The notes under the pieces: model-generated
Told to the model about the DNA's origin: nothing
The model's database searches: none
The model's input: the letters and a program-made list of their open reading frames with translations, nothing else
Assembly: GCA_002494165.1 (NCBI GenBank)
Contig: DLBH01000021.1
Coordinates: 423-7,679, forward strand
Origin: Lachnospiraceae bacterium UBA7026
Lineage (GTDB): Bacteria > Bacillota > Clostridia > Lachnospirales > Lachnospiraceae
Direction: 5' to 3'
Length of the DNA stretch: 7,257 bases
Shown here: piece after piece, positions 1 to 4,306 of the stretch
How the letters are laid out: the number at the start of each line of letters is the position of its first letter
How positions within the stretch are numbered: the stretch's first letter is position 1
Program-made: the position numbers and the translations under genes

Positions 1-171
1 GGTGTAGATACCGGTCATAACATTCACTGCGTCAAGCTCACTTAACTGGCCCTTGTCGTAACCGGTAAGGGACGGATCCATCTCAGCTTCAAAAAGCTCT
101 TCATAGGAAGGATTGTGGATGATTTCTGTTGTGTCGGTGATACCATATTTTGTTAAATCGATTACAGCCAT
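1..171 (-). CDS. pckA: Phosphoenolpyruvate carboxykinase (ATP), N-terminal 57 residues; cut by the window edge
   Basis: Reading the minus strand from ATG at 171-169 gives an open frame to the window edge, beginning MAVIDLTKYGI and ending NVMTGIYT. This matches the N-terminus of ATP-dependent PEP carboxykinases of clostridia, where the pattern is LTKYGI, then NPSYEELF, then a GQ-SEL-AVNVMTGIYTGRSPKDK run; the nucleotide-binding and catalytic parts lie outside the window. The family interconverts oxaloacetate + ATP and PEP + CO2 + ADP in the cytosol; in many fermenting anaerobes it can run in the CO2-fixing direction, which is not decidable here. The start is supported by an AAGAGG ribosome site at 183-178, six bases from the ATG. 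Upstream lies a long leader with two promoter candidates. Identification rests on recognised N-terminal sequence only, but the match is distinctive. Confidence 0.93.
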   Translation of the reverse strand, partial: MAVIDLTKYGITDTTEIIHNPSYEELFEAEMDPSLTGYDKGQLSELDAVNVMTGIYT

Positions 172-202
172 AACTAACCTCTTTTCTTAAATTAGAAAGT
201 GT

Positions 203-220
203 TCATACCTCCGGGTATGA
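203..220 (-). promoter_or_regulatory. Hairpin in the pckA leader
   Basis: TCATACC at 203-209 and GGTATGA at 214-220 are perfect inverted arms (7 bp) around a 4-base loop. On the transcribed minus strand the loop and second arm contain GGAGG, a Shine-Dalgarno-like run, but the real pckA ribosome site is about 20 bases further downstream. It would sit in the 5' untranslated RNA from either promoter candidate. No U-tract follows, so it is not a standard terminator. Role unknown; RNA stability or a regulatory structure are possibilities. Confidence 0.45.
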
Positions 221-248
221 GGGTTGATAAGGAACCATGTATTTGAAT

Positions 249-260
249 GCGGTAAACCGC
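249..260 (-). promoter_or_regulatory. Small GCGG/CCGC hairpin near the start of the pckA leader
   Basis: GCGGTAAACCGC is an inverted repeat (GCGG, TAAA, CCGC), with one further pair (T:A) and GAA/TTC complementarity outside it across a small bulge. It falls just downstream of the start predicted from the proximal promoter. The bases at 245-258 also resemble a catabolite-response (cre) element with at least two mismatches, which would suit a gluconeogenic gene, but the match is too weak to call. Confidence 0.35.
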
Positions 261-280
261 AGATTCATCTAATGCCCTAC

Positions 281-308
281 ATTATAAGCCTTAATCCCAG
301 AAATACAA
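281..308 (-). promoter_or_regulatory. Proximal promoter candidate for pckA (TTGTAT-16-TATAAT)
   Basis: On the minus strand TTGTAT (308-303) and a perfect TATAAT (286-281) are separated by 16 bases. The expected start is near 274, giving a leader of about 103 bases to the pckA ATG at 171. The -10 is consensus and the -35 matches 4 of 6 positions. It lies correctly placed and oriented for pckA. Confidence 0.6.
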
Positions 309-420
309 TAAACGATTCCTGGCTTTTGCCTAATTATTAACAAATATTTGAGAGTGACCAGACTTAAAAAAGAATGTGCCACTAAAATACAGGCTATCAA
401 TTATTAATCTTTGAAGCAGA

Positions 421-455
421 TGAATCAAATGCTGTCAAAAGTTTCGGTTGATTCA
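421..455. repeat. 8-bp inverted repeat TGAATCAA...TTGATTCA upstream of pckA
   Basis: TGAATCAA at 421-428 is the exact reverse complement of TTGATTCA at 448-455, with 19 bases between. It lies between the two minus-strand promoter candidates, more than 100 bases upstream of the proximal -35 and inside any transcript from the distal promoter. It could be an operator or an RNA stem. No known regulator was recognised. Confidence 0.4.
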
Positions 456-562
456 ATCAGACCAGACAGGTGGACCAGGATATCCCAGAGGACGACCCGG
501 TAAAAATAATAGAGTATAAGGGCAATATAATTGCAAATTAACTATGTTTGACCCGGATTGTT

Positions 563-591
563 ATTATAATATGGAATAAGATGCCTGTCAA
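563..591 (-). promoter_or_regulatory. Perfect consensus sigma-A type promoter (TTGACA-17-TATAAT), minus strand
   Basis: On the minus strand TTGACA (591-586) and TATAAT (568-563) are separated by exactly 17 bases, matching the housekeeping consensus at all twelve positions. The expected start is near 556. The next minus-strand gene is pckA, whose ATG is at 171, so the leader would be about 385 bases. A U-rich run at 374-366 follows only a weak stem, so the transcript could alternatively be a short RNA of roughly 190 bases. It is not placed to serve the GNAT gene, which lies upstream of it. Confidence 0.75.
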
Positions 592-611
592 GCCAATATG
601 AATTATCAAAT

Positions 612-646
612 AAGCCAGGCTTCATTTTGTGGCTTGTTATTTTTTT
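612..646. terminator. Terminator-like inverted repeat beyond the GNAT gene
   Basis: AAGCCA (612-617) pairs with TGGCTT (630-635) around a 12-base loop. On the plus strand a T-rich run follows (637-646); on the minus strand the stem is followed by ATTTGATAATT, a weaker U-tract. It lies about 75-110 bases beyond the GNAT stop codon, so it is most plausibly that gene's terminator, though its T-run points the other way and no plus-strand gene is seen to its left. A shorter alternative stem AAGCC-A-GGCTT overlaps it at 612-622. Confidence 0.4.
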
Positions 647-721
647 CACTGAAATGCGGCAGGCTTATATGAGAAAATAGAAAGGTTTCATTTGAAAAGA
701 ATCGTGAAAGTGAACAGTATT

Positions 722-1555
722 TTACTGGATCAGGCACTGGATGCCGAATTTTTCCGCAAGCTTCCTGGAAGCGGTATTTTCTTTCTTCAGGCTGACCCTG
801 ATGGGGAGGTTGGGGTAGAGCTTGCTCAGGTAGTCCAGGAGGACAGGCAGGACCTCTGTCCCTATCCCCTGGCGCCGGTAATCCTTTTTCAGGGAGTAAC
901 CGATTTCAATATAGTCGTCTTCGGGCGTGTTAAAGCCCACCAGGCCCAGGAAGGACCGGGTCTTTTTGTCGATGACGGCGTAGAAGCCCAGGTTGAAAAG
1001 GGAATATTGGTTGGAAATGTAGGCCTTGAGAAAAGTTTCGCAGTGGATCTCTCTGAGTCTGGAAGTCATGTACTCAGGCGGAAAGAAGAGGGCGTCACTG
1101 TTCTTAAGGTTGTCCGTGTCCAGCTCAATCAGGTCATTAAGGTCTGCCATGGATAATTCCCTGAGGATATAATTGGGGCTTTGACCCACCTGCAGGGGCA
1201 GACGGTAGTAGCGGCAATAGATTTCTTCGAGAAAGTCCGGGCTTATGAGATCAGCCGGCAGGTCTTCTTCCTCCAGCCGGATCATGTAGGGGGTGCCGAA
1301 GAGAGATTCGCCTTTGTTGAAGGGGTGGGAGACGGCTATGACAGGAAGGCCGCACTGACTCGCTTTTTTGATCAGAGCATCCCTGTCACAGAAGATAAAT
1401 GTCCGTCTCGAGTAAAAATCTTTGAAATGTAAATCTTCATTATTGTGGAATTCTATGTTATAGTTATAATAATATTTTTTTAATGAGAGACCGACCGCTT
1501 TTTCCTTCGGGAAGGCTGTGTAGAACAGCAGGGTGTACCGGGGGATATTTTTCAT
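722..1555 (-). CDS. GNAT-family N-acetyltransferase with an extra N-terminal domain
   Basis: The chosen start, ATG at 1555-1553, gives 277 residues (MKNIPRYTLLF...). It has an AAAGGTG ribosome site 7-9 bases upstream, and the frame above it reads through the promoter region with non-protein-like sequence, so the longer frame open to 1771 is not used. Residues about 128-277 are a GNAT fold of the RimJ/RimL-like type: ILREL strand near 130, EIGYSL at 217-222, the acetyl-CoA pyrophosphate-binding RRQGIG at 227-232, and ENTASRKLAEKFG at 259-271. Residues 1-~120 form a separate region; its GLPVIAVSHP strand and FGTPYMI segment resemble the alpha/beta half-domain that precedes GNAT in some clostridial proteins, possibly HAD-like, but no catalytic motif is evident. 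Such enzymes transfer acetyl from acetyl-CoA to an amine; the substrate here is unknown. It is alone on its strand, with its own promoter. Confidence 0.85.
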   Translation of the reverse strand: MKNIPRYTLLFYTAFPKEKAVGLSLKKYYYNYNIEFHNNEDLHFKDFYSRRTFIFCDRDALIKKASQCGLPVIAVSHPFNKGESLFGTPYMIRLEEEDLPADLISPDFLEEIYCRYYRLPLQVGQSPNYILRELSMADLNDLIELDTDNLKNSDALFFPPEYMTSRLREIHCETFLKAYISNQYSLFNLGFYAVIDKKTRSFLGLVGFNTPEDDYIEIGYSLKKDYRRQGIGTEVLPVLLDYLSKLYPNLPIRVSLKKENTASRKLAEKFGIQCLIQ

Positions 1556-1685
1556 GAAAACGCACCTTTTTTCATATCTGCAGCAAGGGATTTTAGAAAC
1601 TTGACAGACCGGTATGGCGCAGATTTTCCAGGAAGTATAAGCCGGGTGCAGGCCTGCGGGTACAAGCGGAATTCTGTCTGCCCTT

Positions 1686-1714
1686 ATAATATGATAAGTG
1701 GGGGAAAAGGTCAA
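1686..1714 (-). promoter_or_regulatory. Promoter for the GNAT gene (TTGACC-17-TATTAT)
   Basis: On the minus strand TTGACC (1714-1709) and TATTAT (1691-1686) are separated by 17 bases, 10 of 12 consensus positions. The expected start is near 1679, giving a leader of about 124 bases to the ATG at 1555. Position and orientation fit the GNAT gene. Confidence 0.65.
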
Positions 1715-1732
1715 TATCAGTCGGGCTCTCCT

Positions 1733-1755
1733 GTGAATCCTACCGCCGGATTCAC
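1733..1755. repeat. 8-bp inverted repeat GTGAATCC...GGATTCAC
   Basis: GTGAATCC (1733-1740) and GGATTCAC (1748-1755) are perfect inverted arms around 7 bases. It lies upstream of the GNAT promoter (about 20 bases from its -35) and about 110 bases before the mltG start. No T-run follows on either strand, so a regulator binding site for one or both divergent genes is more likely than a terminator. No known operator was recognised. Confidence 0.4.
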
Positions 1756-1863
1756 CTTTAATTATGTACATTTACTCTTGGAGCTAAGAATTGCATGGGT
1801 CTGTGAAGACCGGCAGACTCCTGCAGGATCCATGATTTGATAGAATTACTTTTGGAGGAAGCT

Positions 1864-3123
1864 ATGTCAGAAGAGAATCGAAGCAAAGACCTTGAACAGC
1901 CAGTCACATCTTCTAATGCTCCGGGCAATGGACCTCTCCACAAGAGGTATCAGCCTGAACAGGAGCCCCCCAGGAAGAAGCACCCCGTACTGAAGGCAAT
2001 CGGACGCTTCTTTTTGCTTGTTATTTTCATTATTGTGTCCCTGGCTATGACCTTCGTCTATTCCATGTGGCATGAGTATTCCAGGACCACATCGGCGGGA
2101 GGAGAGGCGGTCCGGGTGACCATTCCCAAGGGGGCTACATCCAGGGATGTGGCCAGGATTCTCCAGCAGGATGGTATCGTCCGCTATGAGTATCCGTTTC
2201 TGGTCAAGCTCTACCTGTCCGAGTACCGGGGCAGGATCCGCTATGGAACCTACCAGCTGACTAATACCATGAGTCTTGAGGATATTCTCAAGATTATTAC
2301 CTCCACCGGCAATGAACTGACCCTCAGTATTCCGGAGGGCTATACCATTGCCAGGATAGGCCAGAAGCTGGAAGAGGAGGGAGTGATGACGGCCGCCGAA
2401 TTCACCCAGGCCATGGAAAAGGCAGCGGCTGACTTTGCCTATGCCAGTATCCTTCCTTCCAAAGACAAGGTCTTCTACCAACTGGAGGGATATGCCTACC
2501 CAAGTACCTATTATCTGACGGAGGATATCACCGGTGAGGGACTGGCGGATAAGATTCTGGCGGAATTCAAGATGCGTTTTACAGGAACCAGGCAGGACCA
2601 GGCCAAGGCCAAGAATATGTCTGTGGAAGAGGTGCTGATCCGGGCGTCCATGGTTCAGATGGAGACCCAGAAGGAGAATGAGTTCCCCATCATCGCCCAG
2701 ATCATCCAGAACCGGCTTGACAAGAAGATGAAGCTGCAGTTTGATTCCACAGTGGTCTACGCCGTCACCAACGGCCTTTATGGCAAGGACCAGGTGCTCT
2801 ACTCTGATCTCAAGTATGATTCTCCTTATAATACTTACCTTTATGAAGGTTTGCCGCCGGGACCCATCTGCAGTCCCAGCCTTAAGGCCATCGATGCGGT
2901 GCTGAACCCCGAGCCCAATAATTTCCTCTTCTTCCAGGAGGATGCCACAAAGGATGACGGGTCCAACCTTTTCTTTGAGACCTATGAGGAGCATGAGGCA
3001 GCCTCCAAGACGGCCGAGAAAGCACCTACGGCAGCTTCCACCCAGGCAGAGCCGGCCCAGGAAGAGACGGCTGCCCAGGAAGCCGGTGAGTCGGACAAGG
3101 AAAAAGAACAGGAGAAGAAGTAG
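1864..3123 (+). CDS. mltG: Endolytic murein transglycosylase MltG (YceG-like)
   Basis: A 419-residue protein of the YceG/MltG family, which cleaves nascent glycan strands at the outer face of the membrane during peptidoglycan synthesis. The start at 1864 has GGAGG five bases upstream; a start nine codons earlier is possible but has no such site. Order: basic cytoplasmic tail 1-44; one membrane helix about 45-69; a small LysM-like part about 83-150; catalytic domain about 152-375. Family motifs visible are LEGYAYPSTY (207-216), ASMVQMET (261-268), IIQNRLDKKMKLQFDSTVVYAV (280-301 region) and SPYNTYLYEGLPPGPI (320-335). Aligned to E. coli MASIIEKET, the catalytic glutamate (E218 there) is kept as E267, while the preceding conserved glutamate is Gln265. 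Residues about 378-419 form an Ala/Glu/Lys-rich, probably disordered outer tail. Two stop codons stand in tandem, and a strong terminator follows at once, so no co-transcribed downstream gene is expected. Confidence 0.95.
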   Translation: MSEENRSKDLEQPVTSSNAPGNGPLHKRYQPEQEPPRKKHPVLKAIGRFFLLVIFIIVSLAMTFVYSMWHEYSRTTSAGGEAVRVTIPKGATSRDVARILQQDGIVRYEYPFLVKLYLSEYRGRIRYGTYQLTNTMSLEDILKIITSTGNELTLSIPEGYTIARIGQKLEEEGVMTAAEFTQAMEKAAADFAYASILPSKDKVFYQLEGYAYPSTYYLTEDITGEGLADKILAEFKMRFTGTRQDQAKAKNMSVEEVLIRASMVQMETQKENEFPIIAQIIQNRLDKKMKLQFDSTVVYAVTNGLYGKDQVLYSDLKYDSPYNTYLYEGLPPGPICSPSLKAIDAVLNPEPNNFLFFQEDATKDDGSNLFFETYEEHEAASKTAEKAPTAASTQAEPAQEETAAQEAGESDKEKEQEKK

Positions 3124-3192
3124 TAGGAGAGTGTGGAAGAGGATCCGCACAGGGACTGAAGGATCCGGATAAGCATATAGTGATTATTACCA

Positions 3193-3226
3193 GGGATGAA
3201 ATCTGATCAGGTTTCATCCCTTTTTT
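3193..3226 (+). terminator. Strong intrinsic terminator of mltG
   Basis: GGGATGAAA (3193-3201) and TTTCATCCC (3212-3220) form a perfect 9-bp stem around a 10-base loop, followed directly by six T (3221-3226). The loop itself holds the palindrome CTGATCAG. It begins 70 bases after the mltG stop and separates mltG from the next gene. Confidence 0.92.
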
Positions 3227-3366
3227 CAGTCAGTAAGGCTTTGCAGGCGGGCAGCCAGGTTTTCCCGGGGGACTTATTTTCATGAAAGCCCTATTTAGGG
3301 GAATGGACGCAGGAGAATGATTATCAGGAGATCTGCTTCTAAGGGATATGTATACAGGAATAATAT

Positions 3367-3396
3367 TTTAGAATAATTGCTTCTATAACATATAAT
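3367..3396 (+). promoter_or_regulatory. Promoter candidate for the prepilin peptidase gene (TTTAGA-18-TATAAT)
   Basis: A perfect TATAAT at 3391-3396 is preceded after 18 bases by TTTAGA (3367-3372), 4 of 6 matches. The predicted start is near 3403, giving a leader of about 90 bases. In such AT-rich DNA a chance -10 is easy to find, so confidence is moderate. Confidence 0.4.
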
Positions 3397-3402
3397 TTTT
3401 CT

Positions 3403-3438
3403 TTTAACAAAATCAATTTAACAATATTTTAACAATAT
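3403..3438 (+). repeat. Three copies of TTTAACAATAT, two in exact tandem
   Basis: TTTAACAATAT occurs at 3417-3427 and again, immediately adjacent, at 3428-3438; TTTAACAAAAT at 3403-3413 matches 10 of 11 positions. Starts are 14 and 11 bases apart, close to a helical turn. The array sits at or just after the predicted transcription start of the prepilin peptidase gene, a good position for a repressor. The TTAACAA core resembles one half of a Rex site, but the units are direct, not inverted, so Rex is not supported. Confidence 0.5.
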
Positions 3439-3492
3439 TTAAGCAAAGGAAGTAGCTGTCTGTAACTGAAAATGTTTTATAAGGGGGAGCAT

Positions 3493-4065
3493 ATGAAGGA
3501 GTTTTCTTTACGGGTCAGGGCCCTGGCCGGGGCGGGACTGGCAGTCCTTGAGTGGAGATTGGGCCCGGTGGCAGGGACCCTGCCCGACCGGCTTATGGAA
3601 TGGATTTTTTTATGTATTATAGTCAGCGCGGCGGTGATGGATGCCAGGACCATGGTGATTCCTGACCGCTACGTAGGGGAACTTTTTATTCTGGGAACTT
3701 GCCGGTTGGTCTGGCAGTGGATAGCCGGGGAGCCGGAAACCTGGGGCCAGGAGGCCCTTTTTGCATGGCCGGCCGGCCTTGTCCTGGACCGGCTGCTTGC
3801 CCTGGTCTGCCTGAGCCTGCCCCTTTTGCTCCTGGCAGCCGCCCTGCCCGGCAGCATGGGGGGAGGGGATATCAAATTGCTGGCGGCAGGAGGCTTTTAT
3901 TTGGGGGTCAGGCAGCTTTTTGTCTCTTTCCTGGCAGCCATGGTTTTTGCCGGGCTTGTCGGAGCGGCCCTTCTTGTGTCAGGCAGGGTCAGGCCGGGTG
4001 ACGGGATTCCCCTGGGCCCCTTTCTTTGTGGGGGCATGGTGATGGCGCTTATAATGAGGGGCTGA
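3493..4065 (+). CDS. Prepilin peptidase, A24 family, single-domain (TadV/CpaA-like)
   Basis: A 190-residue, strongly hydrophobic integral membrane protein. The start at 3493 is preferred because GGGGGAG lies just before it at 3483-3489; an ATG at 3472 would add seven residues but lacks a ribosome site. The family's two catalytic aspartates are visible: D50 in MDARTMVIPDR (49-59) and D126 in MGGGDIKLL (122-130), the GxGD signature of aspartic prepilin peptidases. The C-terminal IPLGPFLCGG (172-181) is also typical. Several hydrophobic segments are present (about 34-48, 98-118, 141-163, 174-188). The N-terminal methyltransferase domain with its cysteine motif, found in PilD, is absent, so this is the short type that only cleaves leader peptides of type IV, Flp or pseudopilin-like proteins. 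No pilin, secretion ATPase or Tad gene is in the window. GC is far higher than in the preceding spacer (41 of 60 bases at 3781-3840). Confidence 0.92.
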   Translation: MKEFSLRVRALAGAGLAVLEWRLGPVAGTLPDRLMEWIFLCIIVSAAVMDARTMVIPDRYVGELFILGTCRLVWQWIAGEPETWGQEALFAWPAGLVLDRLLALVCLSLPLLLLAAALPGSMGGGDIKLLAAGGFYLGVRQLFVSFLAAMVFAGLVGAALLVSGRVRPGDGIPLGPFLCGGMVMALIMRG

Positions 4066-4125
4066 AAACTTCCGGAGCCAGGGTTTTCTCTGCCGGAACC
4101 GGCCTGGTCTATCAATAATCAATAA

Positions 4126-4160
4126 AAGCTTACTGATAAAAAGTGTACTTTTTAGAGCTT
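4126..4160. repeat. Nested inverted repeat between the prepilin peptidase and PFOR genes
   Basis: TAAAAAGT (4137-4144) and ACTTTTTA (4147-4154) are 8-bp inverted arms around two bases. They are flanked by AAGCT (4126-4130) and AGCTT (4156-4160), a second complementary pair. The A/T arms could act as a weak two-way terminator for the upstream gene, or as an operator about 75 bases upstream of the PFOR -35. The evidence does not separate these. Confidence 0.4.
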
Positions 4161-4227
4161 AAATGGTAAAAAATTCCCTTTTTCCGGCGGGGAACCTGCA
4201 CTGGATGAGAAACAATATCGTTTTTTC

Positions 4228-4256
4228 TTTACATCAAAATGAATTAATGATAAAAT
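4228..4256 (+). promoter_or_regulatory. Promoter for PFOR (TTTACA-17-TAAAAT)
   Basis: TTTACA (4228-4233) and TAAAAT (4251-4256) are separated by 17 bases, 10 of 12 consensus positions. The predicted start is near 4263, giving a short leader of about 44 bases that ends in an AAGGAGGA ribosome site. This fits a highly expressed, independently transcribed gene. Confidence 0.7.
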
Positions 4257-4306
4257 TGTGTCAAATTATAAACCATTACTATTACTAACCAAAAGGAGGA
4301 ACTAAT

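Larger units (their letters stand above)
172..721. other. 550-base non-coding region between pckA and the GNAT gene
   Basis: No convincing protein-coding gene is visible on either strand. The stretch is AT-rich and holds, from right to left on the minus strand: a terminator-like inverted repeat after the GNAT gene, a perfect consensus promoter, a small interrupted palindrome GCAAT-ATA-ATTGC at 522-534, the 7-base direct repeat GACCCGG at 494-500 and 550-556, an 8-bp inverted repeat at 421-455, a 10-bp palindrome CAAATATTTG at 341-350, a second promoter, and two small hairpins before pckA. It is therefore most likely the regulatory region and leader of pckA. A small RNA within it cannot be excluded. 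Confidence 0.7.
1556..1863. other. Divergent intergenic region between the GNAT gene and mltG
   Basis: This 308-base region separates two genes transcribed away from each other. It carries a clear GNAT promoter at 1686-1714, a 10-bp palindrome GCAGGCCTGC at 1648-1657 inside the GNAT leader, and an 8-bp inverted repeat at 1733-1755. A plus-strand TATAAT at 1685-1690 overlaps the GNAT -10 but has only a poor -35 (TACAAG, 18 bases away). No strong plus-strand promoter for mltG could be assigned. No small gene is evident. Confidence 0.6.
3227..3492. other. AT-rich spacer before the prepilin peptidase gene
   Basis: No gene is seen. The left part has two small symmetrical elements, the palindrome TTTCATGAAA (3278-3287) and CCCTA-TT-TAGGG (3289-3300). 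The right part is extremely AT-rich: bases 3361-3420 contain only 8 G/C. It carries a promoter candidate at 3367-3396 and repeated TTTAACAATAT units at 3403-3438. Confidence 0.6.
4066..4306. other. Spacer between the prepilin peptidase and PFOR genes
   Basis: No gene is seen. The left part can fold: CCAGG (4080-4084 region) with CCTGG (4103-4107 region), and inside it GCCGG-AA-CCGGC at 4092-4103. No T-run follows, so it is a poor terminator. Then come an AT-rich inverted repeat at 4137-4154 and a good promoter at 4228-4256. Confidence 0.55.

Noticed and set aside
245..258. Possible CcpA cre element in the pckA leader
   Set aside because: At least two mismatches to the core consensus, and the symmetry is better explained by the GCGG/CCGC hairpin.
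203..268. A 21-codon minus-strand frame in the pckA leader (MNLRFTAFKYMV..., starting at 268)
   Set aside because: An AGGG lies at suitable spacing, but the predicted start of the proximal promoter falls after it. The peptide has no run of a single amino acid as expected for attenuation. Too weak to call a leader peptide.
326..343. Possible Rex (redox) operator upstream of the proximal pckA promoter
   Set aside because: One half, TTAACAA, is good but the other half, TTGCCTA, matches only 4 of 7 positions.
692..1432. Plus-strand open frames antisense to the GNAT gene (692-1156 and 1181-1432)
   Set aside because: No family features and no matching ribosome site or promoter; the minus-strand GNAT frame explains the region.
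1443..1470. Promoter-like TTGTGG-16-TATAAT on the plus strand inside the GNAT gene
   Set aside because: It lies in a short AT-rich coding stretch encoding Tyr and Asn codons, with no gene downstream on that strand until mltG. Probably fortuitous.
1601..1629. TTGACA at 1601-1606 on the plus strand as an mltG promoter
   Set aside because: No acceptable -10 element occurs 16-19 bases downstream.
1867..3150. A 427-codon open frame on the minus strand, fully antisense to mltG
   Set aside because: Its translation is rich in Leu, Gly, His and Arg with no recognisable motif. It mirrors the codon bias of mltG, which has strong family motifs and a ribosome site. It is a shadow frame.
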